Below the pieces are notes generated by a model. It had not been told where the DNA came from and made no database searches. It saw only the letters and a program-made list of their open reading frames with translations. Below, piece by piece: positions 5,694 to 13,723 of a DNA stretch of 24,473 nt (position 1 is its first letter; the number at the start of each line of letters is the position of its first letter). Where the stretch lies: the NCBI GenBank assembly GCA_900546635.1, contig URDS01000028.1, positions 1-24,473 of the forward strand, read 5' to 3'. Source of the DNA: an uncultured Eubacteriales bacterium (GTDB taxonomy: Bacteria > Bacillota > Clostridia > Oscillospirales > CAG-272). The position numbers and the translations under genes are program-made.

Positions 5694-8321
5694 TTATCCC
5701 AGCATGCCGGAGAGGATAGAGGAAGCCGCTGCAAGCGCTTCTTCCACTTTTCGGATTTCTACGCCGCCGGCCATAGCGCTGTCGGGGCGTCCGCCGCCGC
5801 GACCGCCGGTAATCGCCGCGACCGCACCGACCAGCTTGCCCGCATTCACGCCCATGGCTACCGCTTCTTTGCCTGCGCAGGCGGCAAAATTCAACTTGCC
5901 GTTTTCCACTGCGGCAATGACCGCCACGGCTTTGGGGTTGCTTTCCTTGATTTTATCGCAGACGGCGCGCGCGCTCTGTGCGTTGCCCTCGATTTTGGCT
6001 GCGGTCAGTTCCACGCCGCGAACGATGACGGCGTTTTCGGAAAGGCCGGACAACGCGCTTTCGGATAGCTTTTGATTTGCGGCTTCCAGTTCCTTTTTCA
6101 ATTGCTTCAGTTCGTTTTGAAGCGCCGCCGCGCGGTGGACGATTTCGCCGGGATCAGCCGCTTTCAGTTCGGCCGCCGCGTCGGCTGCGAGTTTTTCGCT
6201 GTCCGCAAGCAGCTTCAAAACGCCGAGCCCCGTTGCGCCCTCGATGCGGCGGATGCCCGCGGCGACCGAGGATTCCGAAATGATTTTGAACAGTCCGGCT
6301 TTTGCGGTGTTGTCCAGATGTGTTCCGGCGCAAAGCTCGGTTGAAAAGGTGCCCATTTTGACCATGCGTACTTCCGCACCGTATTTTTCGCCGAACAGCG
6401 CCATTGCGCCGGCTTTTTTGGCGGATTCCGGATCGGTCACGACGGTGGTGATCGGCTCGCCGAACAAAATATGCGTGTTGACCAATTGCTCGACGGCAAA
6501 AAGCTCTTCGCGCGTCAGCGCGGCGAAATGCGTAAAGTCAAAACGCACACGTGCGGCATCCACATAGGAACCGGCCTGCTCGACATGTGTGCCGAGAACC
6601 TGACGCAGCGCGGCATGCAACAGATGCGCTGCGCTGTGGTTGCGGCGGATTGCCGCGCGGCGCACACTGTCAATTTCGGCGGAAACCGTTTCGCCTTTTG
6701 TCAGTACGCCGTTTGCCATGCGGCAGATATGAATATATACGCCGTCGGATTTCTTTGTGTCTATAACGCTTGCAATTGCATTTTTTGTGCGGATTACACC
6801 CGAGTCGCCGACCTGCCCGCCCGCTTCTCCGTAAAAGGTCGTCCGGTTGAGGATCAGGCTGAATTCACCGTCGCTGACCGCTTCAAGCGCGTTGTCGCCG
6901 TCGATGATCGCGAGAATTTCGGCATCGCAGATTTCCTGATCGTATCCGAGAAATTCGGTTTTCGGAAGCGCGGCGAGCAGTGTCTTGGACGATTCGCTCC
7001 AGCCGCCGATGTTTACGCGCGCCGCGCGTGCCCGTTCTTTTTGTGCGCGCATTAGGTTTTTAAAGCTTTCTTCCTCCAATGCAAGCCCCTTTTCCTCGGC
7101 GATCTCACGGGTCAGATCGACCGGGAATCCGAACGTGTCATAAAGCTTGAACACATCATCGCCGTCCAGCGTTTTTTGGCCGTTTGCTATGGCTTTCTTT
7201 ATTAAATTGGAAAGAATCGAAAGCCCTGAGTCGATTGTGGCGTCAAAGCGTTCTTCTTCTATGGCAATGATTTTTTTGATATAATCGCGCCGGCTGCCGA
7301 GTTCCGGATAGGCGCCGATGTTCTGCTCGATGACGACTTCACAGAGTTCGGAGAGAAATGCGTGCGTAATGCCGAGCAATTTGGAGTGCCGGGCGGCGCG
7401 GCGCAGAATGCGCCGAAGCACATAGCCGCGTCCCTCGTTCGAGGGAACAACGCCGTCGCAGATCATGAAAGTTGCACTGCGAATATGATCGGTAATCACG
7501 CGGATCGAGATGTCTTTGCTCGCATTTTCGCCGTATTTTACACCGGCAATGTCGCATACGGTGTCCAGAATTTTGCGAACCGTGTCCACTTCAAACAGGT
7601 TGTCCACATCCTGCATCACGCAGGCCAGACGCTCAAGTCCCATACCGGTATCGATGTTTTTCTGCGCAAGATCGGTATAATTGCCGTTTCCGTCGTTGTT
7701 AAATTGGGAGAATACGTTGTTCCAAATCTCCATAAAACGGTCGCAGTCGCAGCCGGGCTTGCAGTCCGGACTTCCGCAGCCGTATTTTTCGCCGCGGTCA
7801 AAATAAATCTCGGAGCAGGGGCCGCAGGGACCGCTGCCAAGCTCCCAGAAATTATCCTCTTTCCCAAGTCGAATGACTTTTTCAGCCGGGACGCCTACTT
7901 TTTTTGTCCAGATCTCAAAAGCTTCCTCGTCATCTTGATAGATGGAGGGATAGAGACGGTCGGCCGGAATCTCAAGACATTCGGTCAGAAATTCCCATGC
8001 CCACGGAAGGGCCTCGTTTTTGAAATAATCGCCGAATGAAAAGTTGCCGAGCATTTCAAAATACGTGCCGTGGCGCGCGGTGTGTCCGACGCGCTCAAGG
8101 TCGGGCGTGCGGATGCATTTTTGGCAGGTGGTGACACGGCGGCGGGGTGGTTCCTCTTCACCGGTGAAGTATTTTTTCATCGGCGCCATGCCTGCATTGA
8201 TCAAAAACAGGGATTTGTCTCCCTGGGGCACGAGCGGAAAACTCGGCAGGCGCAGGTGTCCTTTTGACTCGAAAAACGAAAGATATTTTTCTCTTAAGTC
8301 GTTGAGCGACGTCCATTTCAT
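5694..8321 (-). CDS. alaS: Alanyl-tRNA synthetase
   Basis: AlaRS charges tRNA-Ala and hydrolyses mischarged Ser- and Gly-tRNA-Ala. The 875-residue length is normal. The class II catalytic domain occupies about 1-250 (motif 1 near 42-60, motif 2 with R-H-x-T-x-F/Y-E-M-L-G-N-x-S-F near 83-96, motif 3 G-M-G-L-E-R at 226-231). A tRNA-recognition region follows. The editing domain has the zinc ligands H562-x3-H566 and C664-x3-H668, and the DHHA1-type C-terminal domain carries G-G-R-G-G-G-R-P-D (839-847). ATG 8321 has AAAGGAA upstream. It appears monocistronic, between a consensus promoter and the hairpin at 5640-5668. The leader is only about 40 bases, so there is no room for a T-box, which controls many Firmicute synthetase genes. 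Confidence 0.98.
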   Translation of the reverse strand: MKWTSLNDLREKYLSFFESKGHLRLPSFPLVPQGDKSLFLINAGMAPMKKYFTGEEEPPRRRVTTCQKCIRTPDLERVGHTARHGTYFEMLGNFSFGDYFKNEALPWAWEFLTECLEIPADRLYPSIYQDDEEAFEIWTKKVGVPAEKVIRLGKEDNFWELGSGPCGPCSEIYFDRGEKYGCGSPDCKPGCDCDRFMEIWNNVFSQFNNDGNGNYTDLAQKNIDTGMGLERLACVMQDVDNLFEVDTVRKILDTVCDIAGVKYGENASKDISIRVITDHIRSATFMICDGVVPSNEGRGYVLRRILRRAARHSKLLGITHAFLSELCEVVIEQNIGAYPELGSRRDYIKKIIAIEEERFDATIDSGLSILSNLIKKAIANGQKTLDGDDVFKLYDTFGFPVDLTREIAEEKGLALEEESFKNLMRAQKERARAARVNIGGWSESSKTLLAALPKTEFLGYDQEICDAEILAIIDGDNALEAVSDGEFSLILNRTTFYGEAGGQVGDSGVIRTKNAIASVIDTKKSDGVYIHICRMANGVLTKGETVSAEIDSVRRAAIRRNHSAAHLLHAALRQVLGTHVEQAGSYVDAARVRFDFTHFAALTREELFAVEQLVNTHILFGEPITTVVTDPESAKKAGAMALFGEKYGAEVRMVKMGTFSTELCAGTHLDNTAKAGLFKIISESSVAAGIRRIEGATGLGVLKLLADSEKLAADAAAELKAADPGEIVHRAAALQNELKQLKKELEAANQKLSESALSGLSENAVIVRGVELTAAKIEGNAQSARAVCDKIKESNPKAVAVIAAVENGKLNFAACAGKEAVAMGVNAGKLVGAVAAITGGRGGGRPDSAMAGGVEIRKVEEALAAASSILSGMLG

Positions 8322-8364
8322 GGCTCAGTGTTTCCTTTACAAAAAATCAGAATGAATTTAAATT

Positions 8365-8393
8365 ATTATAGCACCGCCATTTGACAATGTCAA
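8365..8393 (-). promoter_or_regulatory. Full-consensus sigma-A promoter of alaS
   Basis: On the minus strand TTGACA (8388-8393) and TATAAT (8365-8370) are separated by exactly 17 bp. The start of transcription should fall near 8358, leaving a short leader in front of alaS. The -35 box lies within a small inverted repeat (TTGACATTGTCAA on the minus strand), which could bind a regulator. Confidence 0.87.
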
Positions 8394-8576
8394 CCGGCAC
8401 ATGCTTTTTTATATCGGCGAAGTTCCCAGCGCGGCGCATAATTCGCTCCGGCGGTGAAAAAAGGCGACGCTGCATTTTGAGGCGGCGTTTGAAAGGGGGA
8501 CAATATCTGTGACTGCACAAAACTTGGAAATTGTATCGTTCCGCCAAACGGCAAGGTACTTCTCCATAATCCAAAT
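8394..8576. other. Intergenic stretch between the GNAT gene and alaS, nothing recognised
   Basis: This 183-base gap has no supported gene, no clear terminator and no recognised RNA. Overlapping open frames of 75-90 codons on the minus strand run into the acetyltransferase gene or the alaS promoter and match no family I know. A Pro/Phe-rich frame runs across the whole gap but has no credible start of its own. Confidence 0.35.
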
Positions 8577-9026
8577 TTACAGCCGCAATTCATAGTAGAA
8601 CTCATCTTTTTCAATTCGACCGTTAAATGTAAAGCCGAAGGCGCGATATAGTTTTTTCGCAATGGTATTGTTATCGTCGATCATTAAGATTACTTTGGAA
8701 ATATCGGCTTGCTTAAAATAAGATAGAATACTGCTGAGAGATTTTCTCCCCAGTCCGCGCCCCTGGAATTTGTAATCGATCATAAATCGGCATATTGTTG
8801 CGGTATCCGGTTCGCACGCCCTGTGCCTGTACATGAAGAATCCAATTAAGGTGTCATCGTCATAGATCGCTTTGGGATGCATTTCCGGGTAGTATTTTGA
8901 TTCCGCGATCGATGTTGCATTACAGCACAAATATTCTTCCATTACCGTGCCGACGCCGTCTTTGTTTGTTGTCAATTCGCATACGTCAAATACATTTTCA
9001 GATGTAACTTCTTTTAGATGGATCAT
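8577..9026 (-). CDS. GNAT family N-acetyltransferase, spermidine/diamine acetyltransferase-like
   Basis: The 149-residue protein has the GNAT fold. Beta-strand I-C-R-F-M-I-D is followed by the acetyl-CoA pyrophosphate loop Q-G-R-G-L-G-R (88-94), and the C-terminal N-x-x-A-K-K-L-Y-R-A-F-G-F segment is also present. The N-terminal pattern S-I-A-E-S-x-x-Y-P-x-M-x-P-x-A-I-Y-D-D-D resembles the BltD/PaiA-like polyamine acetyltransferases of Firmicutes. Polyamine acetylation is therefore the best guess, but the substrate cannot be read from the sequence. The ATG at 9026 has AAGGAAAA upstream. A strong terminator at 9096-9116 separates it from the preceding gene, so it should have its own promoter. 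I see only a weak TTGATA candidate there. Confidence 0.85.
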   Translation of the reverse strand: MIHLKEVTSENVFDVCELTTNKDGVGTVMEEYLCCNATSIAESKYYPEMHPKAIYDDDTLIGFFMYRHRACEPDTATICRFMIDYKFQGRGLGRKSLSSILSYFKQADISKVILMIDDNNTIAKKLYRAFGFTFNGRIEKDEFYYELRL

Positions 9027-9095
9027 AGGCTTTTCCTTTTTTGTGTTATCCGTATCCGGCTTTTGCTGCAGTTTATCAAAATTATCAGAAAAAAA

Positions 9096-9116
9096 GCACC
9101 GGCAAAAAGCCGGTGC
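9096..9116 (-). terminator. Intrinsic terminator after the 81-residue acidic protein gene
   Basis: GCACCGGC (9096-9103) and GCCGGTGC (9109-9116) form a perfect 8-bp GC-rich stem with a 5-base loop. On the minus strand seven T residues follow. It begins 12 bases after the stop codon of the gene at 9129-9374 and is a textbook rho-independent terminator. Confidence 0.9.
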
Positions 9117-9128
9117 AATAGACGGAGT

Positions 9129-9374
9129 TTACTGCTCTTCAAATTCGTTTTCGCTGGCGCCGTCGTCGCATTCCACCTCGATGCATTCATCCTCGGGCAG
9201 ATCGTCGTCATCCAGAAAATCCTCGCATTCGCAGTCGATGCAGGCCGGAACGTATTTTTGATAAAGCTTATAGGCGAGCACCGCCAGCGCCGCGACAGCG
9301 GCAACGGCCGCAGAAATCATCAATACGATTTTGCCGACATTCGGTTTTTCAGGCTTCTTTCCGATATAAAGCAT
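9129..9374 (-). CDS. Small membrane-anchored acidic protein with a Cys-rich tail
   Basis: I do not recognise this 81-residue protein as a named family. A basic N-terminus (residues 1-15) is followed by one hydrophobic helix rich in Ala and Val (about 16-35). The tail (41-81) is very acidic and contains Cys45, Cys48, Cys50, Cys64 and Cys69, with the C-x-x-C-x-C cluster next to an E/D-rich run. By the positive-inside rule the basic end would stay in the cytoplasm and the acidic tail outside. The ATG at 9374 is preceded by GGAGT at 6 bases; a further ATG 16 codons upstream lacks such a site. It has its own promoter (9427-9454) and terminator (9096-9116), so it is a single-gene unit. Metal binding by the tail is possible but inferred. 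Confidence 0.75.
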   Translation of the reverse strand: MLYIGKKPEKPNVGKIVLMISAAVAAVAALAVLAYKLYQKYVPACIDCECEDFLDDDDLPEDECIEVECDDGASENEFEEQ

Positions 9375-9426
9375 AGAATCACTCCTATATTTGAAATTTT
9401 TGCGTTTGATATTCTTCTTCAATTAT

Positions 9427-9454
9427 AGTATACCACACTTTCAGGAAAATGCAA
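9427..9454 (-). promoter_or_regulatory. Promoter for the 81-residue protein gene
   Basis: On the minus strand TTGCAT (9449-9454) and TATACT (9427-9432) are 16 bp apart. An overlapping TATAAT (9422-9427) is a second possible -10 box, but it would need a 21-bp spacer. The site diverges from the plus-strand promoter at 9506-9534. Confidence 0.55.
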
Positions 9455-9505
9455 CAGGAAAAGCAAATAATTTTGCGAATATTTTGTGATTGAAAATGGT
9501 AGTTC

Positions 9506-9534
9506 TTGCTTTTTTTGAAAACACAATGTATAAT
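9506..9534 (+). promoter_or_regulatory. Sigma-A type promoter opening the plus-strand gene run
   Basis: TTGCTT (9506-9511) and TATAAT (9529-9534) are 17 bp apart. The -35 variant is the same as in the VanZ-like gene promoter. It lies about 45 bases before the PfkB-like gene and about 50 bases from the divergent promoter of the 81-residue protein gene, so the two could share control. Confidence 0.7.
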
Positions 9535-9576
9535 ATAACCTGTATAGTTATATCTGTAATTTTCAAACGGAGGAAA

Positions 9577-10509
9577 ATGACGTTGAAAAAAAGAGTTTTG
9601 CTGATCGGCAGCGCCCGTACGGATTTGGATCTGCGCATATCCGCTTTTGCGCCGGACGGCGGAGAATTGTATGAAAATTTTGATTGCGGCATCGCGCCGG
9701 GCGGCGCGCTCAGCCTTGCCGCGGTGACGGTGACGCGGCTCGGCGGAGAGGTGATTCTCTGCGGGTGTGTCGGGGACGATCAGTACGGACGGGATCTGAT
9801 CCGGTTTTACACGGATCTTGGCATGGATACACGCTTTATTCAGTCCTGCAAAGGAGAAAAGACGCCGGTTTGCCTGACGGCGGACGGGGAGAGCGGACGC
9901 CGCCGGTATATTTCAAGCAAACTTTCGGAGATGCTCAGCGCCGAGCAGGTGGAAGAGGCGTTTACAAGTCTCCCCGACGCGGTTTATGTCAGCCTTGATA
10001 TTGCGCCGGAGGCGGCGATCCGCGCCGCGGCGCTTGCGCGGGAACAAAAGATACCGGCCTTTTTTGACGGGCAGTATATGGCGCCGGATTTCCCGCTTGC
10101 CGATCTCGGCGCGGTTGACTTGATCGCGCTCGGCGCGGATATGACGCAGCGCTATACCGGCATTGCGCCGCGGGACGCGCAGAGCAATCTTGAGGCGGCG
10201 GTGGAACTGTCCAAAACGCTGAAGGCCAAGACCTATCTGTTCAAATACGGCGTCGGCGGCGCTTTCGCCTATAAGGGGAACTTCTCCTATTATATTCCGT
10301 ATGTGGAGGATGCCGACGCCCGATATAACGAGATTTTGGTTCCGGCGATGATTTTGGAAAATCTGCGTTCGGCCAAGAGTGTTCGCGCCGCGCGCTATGC
10401 CAGCACCGTAATCTCGCTGGCCGCCAGAAAAAAAACCGAACTGATTGCGTCTGTACCCGGTGAAACCGAAGTGCTCCGCTACATACTGGAGCACGAAGTC
10501 GAACTCTGA
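9577..10509 (+). CDS. PfkB-fold (ribokinase-like) protein, probable pseudokinase
   Basis: The 310-residue protein follows the ribokinase/PfkB fold. An N-terminal strand is followed by a G-G-A-x-x-x-A-A-V-x-x-x-R-L-G-G signature (42-57), then C-G-C-V-G-D-D-Q-Y-G-R-D (62-73), and a strand with K-Y-G-V-G-G-A-F-A-Y (223-232) where PfkB proteins have their K-x-G-x-x-G element. The Asn normally found in the first signature is missing. Where D-T-x-G-A-G-D should bring the anion hole and catalytic Asp (about 243-253), the sequence is V-E-D-A-D-A-R-Y-N-E. Kinase activity is therefore doubtful; sugar or nucleoside binding may remain. The start is ATG 9577 (GGAGG only 3 bases away) or the in-frame TTG at 9583, which has better spacing. 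It is the first gene of the plus-strand run. Confidence 0.75.
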   Translation: MTLKKRVLLIGSARTDLDLRISAFAPDGGELYENFDCGIAPGGALSLAAVTVTRLGGEVILCGCVGDDQYGRDLIRFYTDLGMDTRFIQSCKGEKTPVCLTADGESGRRRYISSKLSEMLSAEQVEEAFTSLPDAVYVSLDIAPEAAIRAAALAREQKIPAFFDGQYMAPDFPLADLGAVDLIALGADMTQRYTGIAPRDAQSNLEAAVELSKTLKAKTYLFKYGVGGAFAYKGNFSYYIPYVEDADARYNEILVPAMILENLRSAKSVRAARYASTVISLAARKKTELIASVPGETEVLRYILEHEVEL

Positions 10510-10525
10510 AAGCGGGGGATACATT

Positions 10526-11455
10526 TTGAAGCTGCATGTCAATTTTATGCGTTCATCCAACGGCAAGCGGGACGTGGCTTATTATGTCTATGTTCCGGAT
10601 GAGGGGCCTGTGCGTGGGATTGTTCAGATTTCGCACGGGATGTGCGATTACGTGGAGAATTACGCGCTTTTGGCCGAACGGCTGACAGCCGAGGGCTTTG
10701 TTGTCTGCGGCAACGATCATCTGGGACACGGAAACACGGCGGAGGATGCGCGGGATCTCGGATATTTCGGCAGCGGCGGCTTTTTGAGCGTGGTAAAGGA
10801 TCTGCGCAAAATGAATAAAATTATCCGTTCCATGTATAAAGGAGTTCCGCTCGTTTTGTTCGGTCACAGTATGGGGTCTTTTTTGGCGCGTTATTATGTG
10901 ACTGCGTTTCCGAATACGGTGGACGGGGCGATCTTTGCCGGTACGGCCGGTATGAGCAATCCGTCCGGCACGGCGCGCGCTTTGGCGGTTGCGATCGGAA
11001 AATCGCGCGGCAACCATTACCGCAGCAAAATGCTGCATAATCTTGTGTTTAAGACGTATAATCTGCGTTTCCCGGGCGGAGACGAGTTCGCCTGGCTTTC
11101 GCGCGATCCGGCGGCTGCAAGAAAATATGAAAATGATCCCAGACGGAATTTTATTTTTACCGCTTCCGGCTTTTACGGTTTGTTTTCCGTACTGCACGCC
11201 GTGTCCAAAGATACCTGGACCGAGGCGTATCCGAAAAATTTGCCGACGCTGCTGGCGGCCGGCGATATGGATCCGGTCGGCAATTACGGGAAAGGGCCGT
11301 CTGAGGTTTACGAGCGTCTTGCGCGTGCCGGGGTGAAAAATGTACAACTCAAACTGTATCGCGACGCCCGTCATGAGCTTCACAATGAAATCAACAAGGA
11401 AGAATTTTTTGCGGATGTGATTGGATGGATCAAGTCAAACGGTCTTTTGAAATAA
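10526..11455 (+). CDS. Alpha/beta hydrolase, monoacylglycerol lipase/lysophospholipase type
   Basis: The 309-residue cytoplasmic protein is of the serine aminopeptidase S33/lysophospholipase type. The oxyanion region is S-H-G-M (about 36-39) and the nucleophile elbow is G-H-S-M-G with Ser115. The acid is Asp249 in G-D-M-D-P-V-G and the base is His283 in A-R-H-E-L-H-N-E. All three catalytic residues are in place, so it should hydrolyse an ester, probably of a lipid. The preferred start is TTG 10526, 6-7 bases after GGGGG. An open frame reaches further left to 10445 but only inside the previous gene, and an internal ATG at 10547 is a weaker alternative. It lies 16 bases after the PfkB-like gene and overlaps miaA by 31 bases. 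Confidence 0.88.
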   Translation: MKLHVNFMRSSNGKRDVAYYVYVPDEGPVRGIVQISHGMCDYVENYALLAERLTAEGFVVCGNDHLGHGNTAEDARDLGYFGSGGFLSVVKDLRKMNKIIRSMYKGVPLVLFGHSMGSFLARYYVTAFPNTVDGAIFAGTAGMSNPSGTARALAVAIGKSRGNHYRSKMLHNLVFKTYNLRFPGGDEFAWLSRDPAAARKYENDPRRNFIFTASGFYGLFSVLHAVSKDTWTEAYPKNLPTLLAAGDMDPVGNYGKGPSEVYERLARAGVKNVQLKLYRDARHELHNEINKEEFFADVIGWIKSNGLLK

Positions 11456-12405
11456 GGCGCTCGGTTGCGGTTGTCGGCAGCACCGCCGGCGGCAAAAGCG
11501 CGCTTGCATCGGCTTTGGCGAGCGCGTATTCGGGCGAGATCATTTCAGTGGATTCCATGCAGGTCTACCGGGGATTTGACATCGGAACGGCAAAGCCGAC
11601 AGCGGCAGAGCGCGCGGCAGTTCCGCATCATATGATTGATATTTGCGCGCCGGAAGAGAATTTCTCCGCGGCGGAATTTGCCGCTATGGCGCTTGCGTGC
11701 GCAGAAGATATTTCCGCCCGCGGCCGTCTGCCGATCTTCTGCGGCGGCACCGGACTGTATCTCGACTGCGTTCTGCGCGGAGGCGCGCCGGAGGAGACGG
11801 GCGGGGATGTGCGTATATCGCGGGCGCTTTCGCGCGATCTTGACGAGATGGGCGCTGCCGCGCTGCATGCGCGTCTGAAAGCGGTGGATCCTGTGAGCGC
11901 TGCGGCGATCCATGAAAACAATGTCCGGCGTGTGCGGCGCGCGCTCGAAATTTACTATGTGACCGGCAGACCGAAAAGCCAGTGGGACCGCGAAAGCCGG
12001 CAGCGGCCTGCGGCGGTCGATCTGTATGTGATCGGCCTTGCGTACCACAATCGCGCCCTGCTGTATGCGCGCATCGACCGCCGCGTGGATGAGATGATCA
12101 GTGCGGGACTTCTGGATGAAGTGCGCCGACTGTATGAATCGGGCGCGCTTGAAAAAAATCGAACCGCGGCGGGCGCAATCGGCTACAAGGAGCTTGTGCC
12201 GGTCCTTTTGGGGACGTGTACGCTCGAAGAAGCCGCGGTGGCGCTGAAAACGGCGACGCGGCGGTATGCCAAGCGTCAGATAACCTGGTTTGGCGCAAAG
12301 GATTACGTGCATCCGCTCTTTTGCGATACGCCGGAGGGTGAGATGCGGGCGTTTGAAGATATTTTTGCAGAGTGCAGTGAAATGCTGCGGCAAAACGGAT
12401 TTTAA
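11425..12405 (+). CDS. miaA: tRNA dimethylallyltransferase
   Basis: MiaA transfers the dimethylallyl group from dimethylallyl diphosphate to A37 of tRNAs that read UNN codons. The 326-residue protein has the P-loop G-S-T-A-G-G-K-S (18-25), the catalytic segment S-V-D-S-M-Q-V-Y-R-G (41-50, Asp43), G-T-A-K-P, G-G-T-G-L-Y-L (107-113), an R-x-x-R-A-L-E-x-Y-x-x-T-G segment, A-I-G-Y-K-E-L, and R-R-Y-A-K-R-Q-I-T-W-F near the C-terminus. The P-loop is usually T-A-S/V-G-K; here the middle residue is Gly. ATG 11425 is the only sensible in-frame start and lies within the end of the hydrolase gene, so translation may be coupled. In many Clostridia hfq follows miaA; here it does not. Confidence 0.95.
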   Translation: MDQVKRSFEIRRSVAVVGSTAGGKSALASALASAYSGEIISVDSMQVYRGFDIGTAKPTAAERAAVPHHMIDICAPEENFSAAEFAAMALACAEDISARGRLPIFCGGTGLYLDCVLRGGAPEETGGDVRISRALSRDLDEMGAAALHARLKAVDPVSAAAIHENNVRRVRRALEIYYVTGRPKSQWDRESRQRPAAVDLYVIGLAYHNRALLYARIDRRVDEMISAGLLDEVRRLYESGALEKNRTAAGAIGYKELVPVLLGTCTLEEAAVALKTATRRYAKRQITWFGAKDYVHPLFCDTPEGEMRAFEDIFAECSEMLRQNGF

Positions 12406-12419
12406 AGCGGGGTGAGCAT

Positions 12420-13715
12420 GTGGCCGTGGAAACAGAGAAGCAGGAGGCGGGCGTCGGCAGCCGCGGCGTGCGTTTTTTGCTTGCCCTTCTGAAAATTCTG
12501 CTTGTGGCCGGGCTGGTATTCTATATTCTTTATCATTTGACCAACGGATTTTCCTCGGAACTTCGCACGGTGTCCGCCGTGGTGTCGGAAGAACGGGTCA
12601 CTTTGGAGCTTACCGGGACGATCGTGCGCGATGAAACCGTAATCGAGGCCGGAAACGGCGCGGTCAGCTATCAATTCCGCGACGGAGAACGGGTCAAGAT
12701 CGGCGCGCGTGTGGCCATTCTATACAGCGGTTATGCCGATTCGGCTTCCGTGGAACGGCTTGCGGAGTTCGATCGTGCAATCGCGCAGCTTGAAGCGGCC
12801 GATACGGACGGCGATACGACGGTTGCCGGCGGTATCGCGGCCGAAGCGCAGGCCATGGAATACTTGCTTGCCGTGTCGGAAGCCCGCAGCCGGGGCGAAC
12901 TCTATGAAGCCGCTGCGCATGCCGAGACGCTTCTTGCGGCGCTCTCGCGCCGAAACGCCATTCTTGCGGGCGGCGACGGAGTCGCCGCAAAGCTTGCGTC
13001 GCTGAAATCCGAGCGGGAGCGTGTGGCGCTCTCTCTTTCCGGAGGGAGCACTTCGATCCGCGCGCCGCTTGCGGGGTATTTTTACAGCGGAACGGACGGA
13101 TATGAAAAGCATATTGCGTATGATACGGTGGAAACGCTGACGCCGTCCGCTTATCGCGAGGCGCTGACGGCGCCGCCGTCCGCTTCGGGTATGCTCGGAA
13201 AAATTGTGCGGTTCCCGAAATGGTATCTGGTCTGTGAGACGGATAAGGAAACGGGCGCCGCTCTGCGTACCGGAAAAAATTATACGCTGCTTTTTTCGGG
13301 CGGCCGCGCGGAGATTTCCATGCGTCTTGCGGCGGTCAATACGGATGAGAGCGGCGCGCTGTTGATTTTTTCCACGCAGACGATGCCGGAAGGTTTTGAT
13401 TTCGCGCGCACGCAGCGCGTCGAACTGGTCACGGATACCGTTTCCGGTTACAAAATCCCCGCATCCGCACTGCGCCTTGTGGACGGATGCGTCGGCGTGT
13501 ATATACGCAGCGGAAACACCATAAAGTTTCGGCTTGCCGATGTGATTTATGAAAGCGGAAGCTCGGTTTTCGTGAGCGCGTCTACCGAGGGCAAAACGCT
13601 GTATGCGGATGACGGCGATCCGGCAAACGATCTTTACTGTGCCGGTCTTGCGCTCTATGACAATGTGATTATCAGCGGCGCGCGGGAATTGTTCCCGGAT
13701 AAAATTGTAAATTAG
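12420..13715 (+). CDS. HlyD-like membrane protein with one N-terminal anchor
   Basis: The 431-residue protein has a single membrane helix near residues 19-41 after a short charged N-terminus, so most of it lies outside the membrane. The region after the anchor (about 47-105) resembles the barrel-sandwich part of HlyD/membrane-fusion proteins (strand, G-T-I-V-x-D-E, then G-x-R-V-K-x-G-A-R-V-A). A helical, Ala-rich stretch follows (about 108-205), then beta-rich domains. No transporter partner is nearby, so an efflux role is not supported. Similar proteins occur beside yggS-sepF in Clostridia, which suggests a role at the envelope or division site (inference). The start is GTG 12420, with GGGGTGAG upstream; an ATG two bases earlier is in another frame. 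It lies 14 bases after miaA and 8 before yggS. Confidence 0.65.
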   Translation: MAVETEKQEAGVGSRGVRFLLALLKILLVAGLVFYILYHLTNGFSSELRTVSAVVSEERVTLELTGTIVRDETVIEAGNGAVSYQFRDGERVKIGARVAILYSGYADSASVERLAEFDRAIAQLEAADTDGDTTVAGGIAAEAQAMEYLLAVSEARSRGELYEAAAHAETLLAALSRRNAILAGGDGVAAKLASLKSERERVALSLSGGSTSIRAPLAGYFYSGTDGYEKHIAYDTVETLTPSAYREALTAPPSASGMLGKIVRFPKWYLVCETDKETGAALRTGKNYTLLFSGGRAEISMRLAAVNTDESGALLIFSTQTMPEGFDFARTQRVELVTDTVSGYKIPASALRLVDGCVGVYIRSGNTIKFRLADVIYESGSSVFVSASTEGKTLYADDGDPANDLYCAGLALYDNVIISGARELFPDKIVN

Positions 13716-13723
13716 GTGAAAAA

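Noticed and set aside
8394..8404. CGGCACATG resembling the repeat at 1-23
   Set aside because: Only about nine bases match and the flanks differ; chance similarity.
8347..8662. Short minus-strand frames between the acetyltransferase and alaS
   Set aside because: They run across the alaS promoter or into the acetyltransferase gene in another frame, and have no credible start.
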